Of a DNA stretch of 64,000 nucleotides, positions 21,650 to 32,230 are shown piece after piece. The DNA comes from Mesodorylaimus sp. YZB2_4 (Eukaryota; Nematoda; Enoplea; Dorylaimida; Dorylaimidae), in assembly GCA_030248295.1 (NCBI GenBank), contig JASANH010000781.1, positions 496,001-560,000 of the forward strand. The letters run 5' to 3'. The notes beneath the pieces were generated by a model, which searched no databases, was not told the DNA's origin, and saw only the letters and a program-made list of their open reading frames with translations. The position numbers were made by a program, and so were the translations under genes. How positions within the stretch are numbered: position 1 is the first letter of the stretch; each line of letters starts with the position of its first letter.

Positions 21650-23331
21650 GATGAGCTGAAAAAAAGTATAAAAGTCCTTCTCAAAACAGCCTTCACTACT
21701 GTAATAATGCAAACACTGAATCATGTTTGGCGTATGCGCACCCACAGGCATTTGTTGGCTTTTGCGTTGAAAATTTACAGCTTAGCAAAACGACTGTATC
21801 TACTACCATTTCGAAAGCCGTCGATATACTGTAGGTAGTAATGCTCATGCAGCAAAATTAAAACTTTTATTCAAAAGTTTTGATGTTTTTAGAAAGTGCG
21901 AAACAATGGTTGATCAAACATTTCAAAAAGTGCTTCTGATTGCCCGATTCAATTAGGTGTACAATAAGTAGTACTTATTTTCAAGCCTGTATAGTCCTCT
22001 AATTGGTCCCTCCATAATACTGAAAGGGATGAGAGTTTTCCGGAGGGGCGAAGGGGGCTGCCTTCGTCGCAGAAAAGGTCTTGTACTGTTGTACATCTAC
22101 CATGTGCAGAAACATAGTCAATAAGCACATACAGCCTATTAGTTCCAAGATGAATCACACCGGCGTTTCAACACAGCTTATGATTTTTTAGGTCCAGAGA
22201 ACAATGAAGCACACCATGTAATCGTAGGTCTATGGCAAAATTTTTAGGTGTAGCCGCTGAAAGAGTTAACCACGTAGTGATGCTTGGTCTGCAGCAGGTG
22301 CGCAACAAAGAAACAATCTCTGGAGCGCTCTCTTTCGTGTCTCAACATTCATCAACCAACGTCCGTCCCCTTTTGAGCTTGCCGTATGTCTTTCATATGA
22401 GACGCAGATACTGTACGAGTAGCGTGGAAGTTAGGTTTAAAAAGTATATGGTGCATGCCAAAAAAACAAGCTCGTGTGTAAAAACCAGACATCCTACAGT
22501 ATATCTCGATAAAAAGAGCGCCTAAAATTTATACTGCTCAAGAAGGAGGCGGTGCAACAGCCGCGCCTTCATTTTTGATAAGACCCTTGCTGCCATGCGG
22601 CGCGAGGAGCCCCACGATCATGGGACATCTGATTACTGCTCGGATAGACCAAAGATTCGCTAAGAAAATCCTCAGATGAGATCAAAGATGCTGGATTTCA
22701 TTTATTGATTTTAGAACCGGTTTTGCATATTTATTGGCAATGTTGGTAGTCTGTCGGAATGTATTTCTATGTGGTATCTTACTCTACTCGAATGTGGTGC
22801 ATTTTTAAGCGGACATTGAAAATACAAAATTTCAGCTGTAACCAACAACACAGGCGGGATGGATGGCCGCATTTACCAGGCCACTTTAAGAGTAGACGGC
22901 CTGGGTCTGTGGCCTAGCGCGGGTTAAGGCGCCAGCCTCTCACGCTGGGCGCGCATTTGCAGGGGAGGGTTCGACTCCCGCATGGGTAAAATATGATTGT
23001 CAGATATGTGTTCCTTGGCCCTCGAGTGCGTTGTGCAGGGCTTGGCTATGGATAAAGTATGACATGTGAGACGGGCGGCCAGGTGCGTCACAATATGCTA
23101 CTTCCAGCCCCTGGTAACATATGTACCAGCCAAATCCACGATGAGGCCAGCCTCCTGCAAAGTGCTGGTTTTCTTTGCTCAGAATCAGTGACCGAATGCG
23201 CGCTACCTGCTTTCGGCATGTGGCTATGCCACTAGATATTGCACAAACCTTTATTACTTCTCAATAAGAGCCCCATCTAGGTCAAGTCCTTTTGTATGCA
23301 GGGCATCATAAATCAATGTTGTAAAACCTAT
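21650..23331. other. Intergenic interval with a SINE
   Basis: The SINE copy at 22900-23090 is listed separately. Otherwise I see only short frames without family features. Confidence 0.4.
22900..23090 (+). repeat. tRNA-derived SINE, copy 2
   Basis: The head CCTGGGTCTGTGGCCTAGCG with GGGTTAAGGCGCC carries the A-box, and GGGTTCGACTCCCGC the B-box. The body (GATTGTCAGATATGTG, TTCCTTGGCCCTCGAGTGCG, TTGGCTATGGATAAAGTATG) matches copies 1 and 3. This copy keeps the best-preserved tRNA-like head. Confidence 0.85.
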
Positions 23332-24514
23332 TCACTCGCCCAACATCACCCTTGCATTCCGTGCGCATTTCGGCTCTCCCTTGACTTCTACGCTTTTCAC
23401 TTCGAATCGGTAGGTTTTGCCGGGCATAAGCAAACTGGCCAGTGCATTGTTGGCCAAACCAGGATAGTAGACTGGGTCTGGCGATCCAAATAATTCGATC
23501 CACTTGTCCCAAACGTGGCGCGGGTACGGGCTGCTCACATCATTCCCATTCTTGTCCATATATTCGACCAGACTGGTCAGCTTGCTTAGATAGCTCGAGG
23601 TGTCGTTGGAGAGAAAGTCGTCTTTGCTAATGATTCTCCCTCTACCATATTGATCCCACGACAGTTTGAAATTGTGCATGACTTGGTCCTTGTCGTAATT
23701 AGCCACGTACGAGATGTATGGCAGGAATTGGGACACGTATGGATCATCCTTGATGGAGTGGGTGTCCGAGATAGACGCTGTTCCGTTGCTCATCATTTTC
23801 AAAACATATCAGCCTGCATCTGCACTGTACGCCATATCATCAGGTCGCCATGGTCAGCTTGGAACAACGGTTCCACATCGCCATCGGTTAACCACGCCTT
23901 TAGACTGTAGGCGTCGTGATAGCTTTGATACACTCTGTACCCTTGGCCACGCGACAACTGTTCAATGGTCCATACGTGATCGTGGGTGCCAGTATGTCTC
24001 ATGTGGTAGATAATGCTATGTTGGCTATCGGACTGCCGTTCGAACAACTGCCGCAGTGTTTGACTGTTGTAGTGCAGATTTTGCGATTTAATGGCTCCTT
24101 CCAACGTGTTATCATCGTATTTGCTTTCTTCGAATTGAACTGGAAGGCTTTCGAAAATTTCTGTCACGTAGCTTCTCGTATTACCGCAATTGTACTCAGT
24201 GCCGTTACATTTTTGACCTCTCATTAATTTGACAAATTCTATCGACGTGTTTGCTTGTTTTGCAACTGCTCTTTTGAGACTTTGACGCGAATCTAAGCAC
24301 CGATCGCATTCCGATACGAGTCTGATCACTTCCAGACAACTTAGATGGTCTTTAATAGTATCTGGTTTTGGGCATGTCGACTCTGGACTGCCTGAAATTT
24401 AAAACATAAGCACTTGTCGCCATAGATTTTTAGTTTATTACCTTGATCAAAAATAGGTGAAGATTGAACATGGACTAAAGCGCCGAACAAGATTATAGTC
24501 CACGAAATCACCAT
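23332..24514 (-). pseudogene. Secreted protein of unknown family, with a one-base frame break
   Basis: Exon 24514-24442 encodes a signal peptide (MVISWTIILFGALVHVQSSP). After a 50-bp intron the second exon starts at 24391 in phase. It reads ESTCPKPDTIKDHLSCLEVI, a CDRC pair, CNGTEYNCGN, HVWTIEQLSRGQGYRVYQSY and AYSLKAWLTDGD, then meets TGA at 23801-23799. A shift of one base there opens a second frame from 23802 to 23332 (LKMMSNGTASISDTHS..WDKWIELFGSPDPVYYPG). The break falls at TTTTGAAAA, so a one-base indel in a homopolymer, real or from assembly, is the simplest reading; an intact protein would be about 377 aa. The H.W.IEQ..G..YRVYQSY block looks like a conserved core, possibly enzymatic, but I cannot name the family. 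Confidence 0.65.
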
Positions 24515-25640
24515 CGTTCTGCAACGTTTTTCAATCCAGCCCAGGTCGACCTCGCTCAAAGTGTGTCTGGATAAATCTTATATGAATGATCACAAGCAGA
24601 AGTAGTCGGCAGAACCTGAATCCAATATACTGTTTACATTGTCAGTGATCCGAACAGTTCTAGTTTCAGTGTCCAAACTACGACCAGGCACGCAATCATT
24701 GTTTGCGATTGTTTACACTGTTTGTTCAGTGTTCAATCAAAAAGAGTAGAGATGGAGTTATGCAAACTGAAATGTTGAACTGACTCCATGCAATTATATT
24801 GCAGCCTTCTAATACAAATAAAGAATAGAAATATAGTTTCCATTTGCTGCACTATGACATTTCCACCGGCCCTCAACAGCCAGAGATAATGTACTTCGGT
24901 TATTGCACAAGCTTTACTGATGGCTAAGGTAAACTGAAACCTTGGCGGATAGTGAGATTATCCTTGATATTATCCTTGCAGAAATTTCTAGAGATAAAAT
25001 TTCTTTTGGCACTTTGCCAGGAAAAATAATGGAGTGAAAAAGGCTATCAAAATTCACCTTTGGCGTGTAAAGGAAAGAATCACATAATGCAGAAACCGCT
25101 TGAATTTTATTTTTCATGAGCGAAATCCATGGAATAAACCCATTTGGGCGAATCGGTTGTGCCCTGTTTCGGCCAGTGTCCTTTTCCAGCCAGTTTCCCG
25201 ATTCGGCCTTGATCCTTTTTTGGCCAGAGTCCCCTATCGGCTAGTCCCAGTACAGTCATAATTCCGGCTCAGCCAGTCCACACTCTTCAAAACAACAGCA
25301 TGCTTCATGCTCAGCGTCCGACTCCTGCTTAGTGTCCGAGCAAATGAATCAAGTGGTCCAAGTAAGCTTGAAGTTCTTGCTCGAGCATGATCACGCATTT
25401 GAATGGAATGAATTTTCGCATTGTGAATGTTTCCATCAACATTGTCATAACTTTGGGCGCGTTGACGGGGTGCTGCACCATTTTCGAGTTGCAAAATTCA
25501 AAGTTGGAGCAATGAAGCTACCAAAAAGCCAAGTGCTCAAAAGAAAAGGATCCTAGTCTAATGTTTCGTCCCTACCAGCCTTACTATGCATGTTATCGCA
25601 GTAAATTTTATACCGTTGTGTTCAGCATTCAATTCTGAGT
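24515..25640. other. Upstream region of the secreted-protein gene
   Basis: It presumably contains the promoter of the minus-strand gene at 24514. A short run of GGCC-AGTGTCC words near 25160-25260 (five variants of TTCGGCCAGTGTCC / TTTTTGGCCAGAGTCCC) looks like a small degenerate repeat. Nothing coding is evident. Confidence 0.4.
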
Positions 25641-26621
25641 CAGTTTGACCTATTTTACAACCCAATATGCTCAACATTTGTTTTCAAAACGCGATATAGT
25701 GGAGAATACCAACTTTCACAACTTTTTTTCAAAATATTCAAACGAATTCGTTTCACGGCAGGCTTTAATTCAGCTCTTGGAGTTGCTGTGGACTATACTC
25801 GAGCATTCTACCCAAACTGACGATGAGTCCTGTAAATGGATTCAAATCGGGGCCATTCGGAAGCCAACGCTTAGCTTCGATAAAGTCAGGAAAATGATGC
25901 CTGAACAATTTCTGTGAATCTTTGTGGGTACGAGCCTTCGCATCATCTTGCTAAAAGATCCAGTTGGTCCCAAACTTTAAACCTTATTTCTCGGCTATGG
26001 CAATACCATTTCCATATAAACGGAATGATTGACTGTACATTCAAAATGACCAAAACATCCTCAGTGCATGCGCCAAACCAGACCATAATTTTTCGAGGAA
26101 ACTTCTGTTTTGGCCTGATTCCACCCTTCGTCTTGGCTGATGCACGGTTTGGAGCCCATATGCGATCATTTTGTGAGCTGTGAATTCTGTCCAGATTAAA
26201 CATCTTCTCATCAGAAAACAGGACGCGCATGGAATCAGATTTTCTGTACCAACTCCGGACCCATCTGAGTAAGCGCGAATGATGCAGTTTTCGATGGGTT
26301 CCGGTCAATCGGACCACCAGGGTCCATATTCTCATGGGCTGGTGGTCCGAGATCGAGCAGTTCCGGTGCGGCTCCAGTGCAGTGCAGTGCAGTGCCTACG
26401 GCTTTCGTTTCACCTTATGGTTGTCAGGAAGAAATGGACGCATAATCTTTTGATAGGGATTCAATTTGAGATCGTTTTTCAATATTCATCGTTTCTGATG
26501 ATTTGAGTTCGCCAGCCAAGTTTGCAGTGGTCACTTCTTTTTTCCTACGCAGACTACCCTTCACTTTTTGAATCATTTCCTTCGTGGGAACACTGCGCGG
26601 ACGACCAGGCGATTTATGCAA
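25640..26621 (-). pseudogene. Degraded mariner-like transposase
   Basis: On the minus strand, in order: a helix-turn-helix linker (HKSPGRPRSVPTKEMIQKVK near 26610), the catalytic-domain block VLFSDEKMFNLDRIHSSQND with RIWAPNRA and KFPRKIMVWFGA (26230-26060), and downstream in another frame FIEAKRWLPNGPDLNPF (about 25890-25840). These match the first catalytic Asp (SDEK) and the PDLNP motif that carries the last Asp in Tc1/mariner transposases. The parts lie in different frames with stops between, so the copy is dead. I could not find terminal inverted repeats or the TA duplication. Confidence 0.8.
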
Positions 26622-26640
26622 ATAAAATATTTTTTCGCAG

Positions 26641-26887
26641 CAATCAATGTTCTATTCGAAATTCGGAAGCAGTCAGACCGCCGCTTATATTAGACAGTCA
26701 ACGTGCGGCTGTTGATGCGCGATCGAAGGGGACACCCTTTAAAAATGTGGATTCGAGCACATATGATCAGTGTAAAATCGATGTGAAGACGAAAGTACGC
26801 GATTACATTCGAACTTGTGTCAATATTTGCGCCAGACATTTACGAGGACATGAATGATGAGGGAGAAGAGGTTGCGGCTGTGGCCAG
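26641..26887 (+). pseudogene. Broken exon of an unrecognised gene
   Basis: After an acceptor (ttttttcgcag) the frame reads PPLILDSQRAAVDARSKGTP, NVDSSTYDQCKIDVKTKVRD and YIRTCVNI, then goes into a stop at 26855. One base over, the peptide continues naturally as APDIYEDMNDEGEEVAAVAR to a good donor CCAG|gtaaga after 26887. A further coding-like piece (SRLEKKIFTYLAKKHEIEQC) occurs at 27064-27170. I read this as a gene fragment with a frameshift, next to the mariner relic. Family not recognised. Confidence 0.4.
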
Positions 26888-27386
26888 GTAAGACCTTATT
26901 ATAAAATTACTGGGCCACTCACAGGGTCACAGGTGGACCACTCACAATCAGCCATGGTCAGAACGGGTACATGACTCGACATTGGTAATTTCCAAAGTAA
27001 AACTCGGATATAACTGATTTTTTCATCTATTTGGATTTGGGTCCACCAACGATCACAACGAGGTATCACGACTTGAGAAGAAGATTTTTACTTATCTTGC
27101 CAAGAAACATGAAATTGAGCAATGCGAGGCAGCAGCTTTAGTAAAAAGCAAAGACTGGAGCATTAAAATATGTTTTTGCTTTTTTAAAATTTTTTTGTGG
27201 GCCGGAGTCTGTTTTGCTTATAGCTGGCCAACACTCACACCTTCTAAGCAAGGCTGTGCGGGTGACCAACTCACAGTAGGGTCCCTCTGCGTGTCTCCAC
27301 TTGGAGCACCTCCACGCCAGGGCATCCTTGAACTGGGTGAGTCACCCACAGTCCACAGTCGATCAGCAAGTAGGGACTGGAAAAAA

Positions 27387-27851
27387 ATGACTACTCCTCC
27401 TTGCGAAGATGTGATTAGTATCCATCCGCATGACATAACTTGGGCAGTTACCACAACGAATAAGATGTACGCGCAGGATCCTCTCAATGGATGGAAGCGA
27501 TGGCCCGGTAGCGCGCTCTCAATCGGCGGAAGTTACTGGGAGCTATGGATGATTGGTGTTGACAAAAAACTGTATCAATGGGACTTCGACTGGGCCAATC
27601 AGCTTGGTCCAAATTACACTGGCGGATTCTGGGTACAGCGGCCAGGCGTCGACCCGGTCGAAATCGCGCCCTACAACAGCACCCGGGTGGTCATGCTCAA
27701 TGGGGCTGGCGAGATTTTTGCATGGAAAATTAACAGTTGGGTCAAGGTCACCTTCAATGGGCCTGCTTCAAATGTTGCTATCGGAGTCAGCAAAATGTAC
27801 GCTGTCAAGAAGGATAGTGGCCAAGTCTTCTCAACCACTTTTTACCCATAG
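27387..27851 (+). CDS. Tectonin-repeat (beta-propeller lectin-like) protein, single exon
   Basis: The ATG at 27387 opens 154 codons to TAG at 27849. The peptide has tectonin-type repeats: DVISIHPHDITWAVTTTNKM, SALSIGGSYWELWMIGVDKK, then LYQWDF.. and VEIAPYNSTRVVMLNGAGEI..FAWK, and SNVAIGVSKMYAVKKDSGQV..F. The pattern of hydrophobic-x-Gly/Asp, W.V, then LYxW is that of tectonin/TECPR propeller blades, found in lectins that bind bacterial surface sugars. About four blades are present, fewer than a full six-blade propeller. There is no signal peptide from this start; the frame is open upstream to 27195, but that stretch is low quality and includes a donor-like GGGTGAGT. Origin by transfer cannot be excluded: no intron is seen. 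Confidence 0.7.
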   Translation: MTTPPCEDVISIHPHDITWAVTTTNKMYAQDPLNGWKRWPGSALSIGGSYWELWMIGVDKKLYQWDFDWANQLGPNYTGGFWVQRPGVDPVEIAPYNSTRVVMLNGAGEIFAWKINSWVKVTFNGPASNVAIGVSKMYAVKKDSGQVFSTTFYP

Positions 27852-29154
27852 CTTCTTGAGGATGTCTGGCCAGAAAAGAACATGACAATTGATAGGCTGC
27901 AGTCAAGTCGAAAGTTAGAATTAAACTGACATAACGATATTTTACTGCGGTGACAAGAAATCATATTCTGAGCATGTTAGCATGCACAAGCTGTGCAGGT
28001 TATATGTACCTCTCAACCAAATAGAGTGTGGTATACCTCCTCTCGAATGACTGCTTGCTCTTCGCACCGCACAGAGCACTGGGGAAACGGCAGAAGTGAA
28101 AAAAGCATATTTTATAGGCCAAAACGAGCATATTTTTGATACTTTCCAGTTAGTTTGCTGAAGAACTCGCCGACACTGTATAGTTACGACAAGAGCAGTG
28201 TAAAAGTAGTGTTCCAATGACTTGGGTTTTTTTACTGTCTTACCTGACCCTGCGTTTTACCGACCCCTTAAAAACTTTCTGACCTGACCTTGACCTTGAC
28301 CGAAGCAAAAAACCTTTCTAATCTGACCATTGACCAGCGAGGAATTGTAAATTTTCTGCCTCTGACTTTAAGATTGATCGGACAAAAAACTTTGCTTGTA
28401 ATCGGCACCAGTAACAAAGCTTCTCTGTGTTTGCAATTTTACCAAGAAATTTCGCTACAGCTGACAATGTCCTGGCAATACGTGAAATTTCACGTGCTGC
28501 TCAAGAAACTGAATTTTTATCTAGCTCAAAAAGATATGTTAAGCTGTTCTCGATGGCTTTCAGAAAACTAGATAAGTCGCCGCCCATTCAAAATAAAAAT
28601 ACATCTCATTCGTTATAACATCAATTCCTGCTCGAACTGCCTGCCACATGAGAAAAGGCATTTTACCAGGCTGGAAGTGGCTGGTACAGCCAGAATACCT
28701 TGCGCCGGTGAAGCCAAGTTTGGATATGAACAGATGGGAAAAGAGAGTGGCTATGGGGAGGGGCCTGGTAGGGTACTGTGCGAGTAAGATAATTGCAATA
28801 TAACAAGACTCACACAATCAGCAGGGGCCAGTTTCACAGTGCGATGCTAGTTTCTGAAGGAACAAATTCAGGACAGTTTTAGGACAGCAACTTGGGACAA
28901 CGCAGAGACACCAATTTAGGACGTTTCACAATAGCTGGCCCGTAGATGTTTTACCCGTAGATTAGACACGTCCTAAGACAAGTCACATCTTGTTTCACAG
29001 TAAAAACTGATGAATTGAGACATTTTAGCAGGCCGCACAATTTAACGGGGGAAATACATACTTTACGTGTGAGCTGGGCAGCCATTCCTAGTCGAAGTTT
29101 GTTGTGCGACTGTATCTGGATATTTTTACTATGTCACGAGGACGCCTTGGCTAA
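27852..29154. other. Intergenic, with a possible MITE
   Basis: Between 28824 and 28943 the ends GGGCCAGTTTCACAGTG and (inverted) GGGCCAGCTATTGTGAAA form a candidate 120-bp miniature element. Nothing coding is convincing. Confidence 0.35.
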
Positions 29155-29480
29155 AGCAGGCTGGTCCACATTATATGAGCTCTGTAAACGTGCCAAATTG
29201 GGTTTATTTTATAAGGTTTACCATGGTTTTAACGATGTGGGGATCCTCTTCGTTTTATACACAAATCTGTCGTGTCAGTAGGCGACTGTGTGAATCAAAA
29301 CAAGTGGTTTGTCAAGTCATAATTTTGATTCCACATACACAGTTTTGTGTTTTCTGCGACTGTTTACGGGATTTTGTACCATGGGACTATGCTTGTTACT
29401 TGATCTCGCGTGTGAGCTAAGATTTAGTGTGTCTCCCTCCTGTCCAGTGCATGTATTTGCTTGGGTGAGGAGCAAATGAT
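29155..29480 (+). repeat. Dispersed repeat, partner of 1895-2215
   Basis: It shares ordered blocks with the complement of 1895-2215, including atacacaaatctg, tgtgtgaa, agttttgtgttttctgcgac, taccatgggactatgcttg and gtgcatgtatttgcttggg. Here it is free of the fold-back arms. Confidence 0.6.
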
Positions 29481-29764
29481 CATGGGATTCTGTTGTCCTT
29501 TTTGGTCCTAATGGCTTGAAAAGGACGACAGAATTTCACTTCAGCTGGAAAAGAACCGTTTTTGCAGGTCGAGAGAGCTACGGCAGCGCCAAAATCTCAA
29601 GGCGCCCTGAGATTGCCCTACTAGTAAATCAAGGGCGATTGCCCTGCACCGGACAGTGCTTCTGGGAAATAAAGACACTAGAAAGTGTTTCAGGACATGG
29701 TCGAGGTCGTTCTAAACTAAAGACAGCTTGGTGTCCTTGGGTCGGACACCAATTGATCTAGCAA

Positions 29765-29804
29765 CTTATCAGTTGCTAATGTTATAACATTAGCAACTGA
29801 TAAG
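29765..29804. repeat. Perfect 40-bp palindrome
   Basis: The 20-base arm CTTATCAGTTGCTAATGTTA is followed directly by its exact reverse complement with no spacer, so the whole 40-mer equals its own complement. The next flanking bases do not pair. It could form a cruciform or be a dyad binding site; its role is unknown. Confidence 0.95.
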
Positions 29805-29957
29805 GCGCAGCAGATGTTTCATTCGTGTTATATTTACGCAATTGGCGAGTTTAGTTGATATTTTTTTGGTTTTGAGGTCTTACTTCTTCAAAGAGCTTAT
29901 CAATAAACAGAAGCCAGTGAAGGCAGTATCAAAAGCTCTAGGGAACATTAGAAAGAC

Positions 29958-30125
29958 CATGTGGATCCAGAGTTTTCTCTGTACTATCCATGTGGAAGAA
30001 CTTGGTTTCCACGGTGGAGCCACATGGAAGCTGGTGGTTTCCATTATGGGTTCCACGTGGAGGTTTGTGCGGATCCATGTGGGGCCGTATGTTTTCGACA
30101 TGGAATCCATGTGGTTCACACAGTG
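29958..30125. repeat. CCATGTGGA/TTCCAC word cluster
   Basis: About ten variants of CCATGTGGA or its complement (CATGTGGATCC, TCCATGTGGAAG, TTCCACGG, CACATGGAAG, TTCCACGTGGAGG, GGATCCATGTGG, CATGGAATCCATGTGG) occur in 170 bp, in both orientations. It is a degenerate minisatellite with dyad units. Confidence 0.65.
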
Positions 30126-31204
30126 GAAACTGGCTTTTTAGGAATCTGGGTAGCTATCAGACTAAGAAGAGAAGACTTTTTTGTTGAGATTCTGCATCGA
30201 AGCAAGAACAAACACTGAAGCGTTGCAAGTATCAAGAAAACACTTCAGAGTCTTATTATTTGCCAGATTCAGGGTATAGGAAATGCTTAAAGCCCTCATA
30301 CACGACAGTCTTAATGAAATTGGTGCTAGATCGAGTTTGGTTTAAAAACTTCAAGCTCAGTAGCTAAGAGTGAACAGCAAGCTCCTAGGCGGAAAAAGTT
30401 AAGTCTTCTTAAGTCTTTGCTTTCAGTTGAACTGCCCAACTGTAATTCGGTTGAGATTTAATACTGCTGTATAAATGAGTGAAATTCCGTTGTTTTAGAT
30501 TAAAAAATATTTTAAAAATTGCTGGCTATTTTAATGTCAGATTAATGATGACATGGGGGCAATAACACGACTTCGTTAATAAGCTTCTGTGTCAATGGAG
30601 TGTTGATGATTACCCATTCTGATCCATGCTGACTGGCAATACCTGACTAGCGTTAATGCAGTATACTAAAACTGAATGTCTTCGTGAAAACTAAATTTAA
30701 CTGTAATTGAATATTTTAGTATCAGTTAGATTCAATTTTCAAATTACCGTTTTCTAAAATATCATCGACCCGCTTCTGGCTATTCGTGCAAAGCTTAAAA
30801 AGAACCGAAGCACAGGACGACTGATGGTTCGAATTCAGTTAATCGCGAGTTGGAGGCATATTTTGTCATCCTTACCGACTGGAAATGGAATTAATTCATT
30901 CGAATTTTGGTCCAAACAGAAAAAAGTTGACACATGTCCACAATATTGCAGTGGCTAACCTCCTGCTGTTAGCGCCGAGTGAAAGAGTTTACAGCATAGC
31001 GAGCTCCATGAGAAGGAGTCGCTTTAAGTAAGTTAAAATACAAATATAAAACGTGAATTTCTTTTATTTGAATTGTTTTAATACAAATAATGTTTTAAAG
31101 TCACATCTCTTTATCTGAGGGTGTCTTGCCTGCCGAAATTACTGATGACTGTAATTTGTTTTAGCTCAAAAGAAGCTCTGCAAAATATTGGACCCGTCTG
31201 GCCA

Positions 31205-31440
31205 ACTGGTCAGCAGTGGTCAGCGCCAAAAAGTCTTGCAGGTTTTTGAATTCTTGTGTTGGAAAGGAGACAGAGTTTAAGGAAAACTCGCAAGGTTTTT
31301 CTAAACTCGGTTTTCAGGCTTCGGGCTTTGGTTCCGTGTTCCAACACCTGGGTTCTGAGTTTTTCCACAAAAAGCCCACAGAACAAGAAGATTCCAAAAA
31401 ATTCGCAGGACTTCAGGCGCTGGCCACTGCTGACCATGGT
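31205..31440. mobile_element. Fold-back element, about 235 bp
   Basis: The left end TGGTCAGCAGTGGTCAGCGCC (31208) pairs with the inverted right end (ggcgctggccactgctgacca, ending 31438). The following blocks aaaaagtcttgcaggtttttgaattcttg and the complement of attccaaaaaattcgcaggacttcagg also pair. The centre is near 31322. Open frames on both strands are products of this symmetry. Confidence 0.7.
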
Positions 31441-32230
31441 TAGCGACATGGGCCCCATTTTTTGCGGAGATATCATTTTTCAGAGTGAAATATCAAAAAT
31501 TAATCCAGCCACGATTTACTATATTTTGGCAGCTGTGATTGCACCAAACTCAAGATAATAGTGCTTGTGAATATGTTTCACACAGTCCCCCCCCCGCACC
31601 CCGCCAAACCTTTGTCAGTTGGCCACTCGAAAAATATTTCGCTTGACTGCTCGAGTTTCAAGCTTTCACCTGTTGACCCTATTAGATATCCGTTTTTTCA
31701 CACGAGCTAAAGTTTTCCCTCGTTTTCCCATTTTCTCATTATGTTCTTCAGAACTAATCGAACAAACTCACGCCTTTGTCCTTGGTGAGGGACGAGGGCT
31801 CGAAGGAGCAGAAGCTATCCAGCTGATCCAATATTCGCATTCCTCATTTCACTCTCCCTTATCACGCCTTGGCGTGCTGGCAACACCGACTACATTCTCT
31901 CGACTAGCCTGGAAAAGGAAACTAGACTTGGTCAATAAGAAAATAAACGACCATTTCGTGTCCAGACTTGATGCACTCGATCTTTCCTTATTTAATTACG
32001 CCCCCATTTGTGTCGCTGTCCCTTTTATTTCTAACCCTGATGACATTTGGTCTTGTCCTGCGAGGGTTCTAAAAATAATTTGTTTTGCCTGCATCGAATC
32101 AAAAATTTTAGAACAATTTTTTTAATGCTCCGACAGGTAATAAAATTATTTGCAGTCTTTTTTCCAACCTTTCATAATCTACTCAATTTTTTATCTCCAG
32201 ATTATTAATATTATTGGCTCTTAAATCATA
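31441..32230. other. Upstream region and possible 5'-UTR of the gene at 32231
   Basis: A 168-codon frame (31619-32125, TTG start) is open but looks compositionally like non-coding DNA. A donor-like CCGACAG|gtaataa near 32138 and an acceptor tttatctccag near 32201 suggest a spliced 5'-UTR for the downstream gene. Confidence 0.35.

Noticed and set aside
29960-30140. Frames with many Trp/His/Val through the CCATGTGGA cluster
   Set aside because: The same word is read in all frames; a repeat effect, not a gene.
31619-32125. 168-codon open frame upstream of the membrane protein
   Set aside because: It starts at TTG, has no conserved feature and contains splice-like sites at its end; more likely 5'-UTR or chance.
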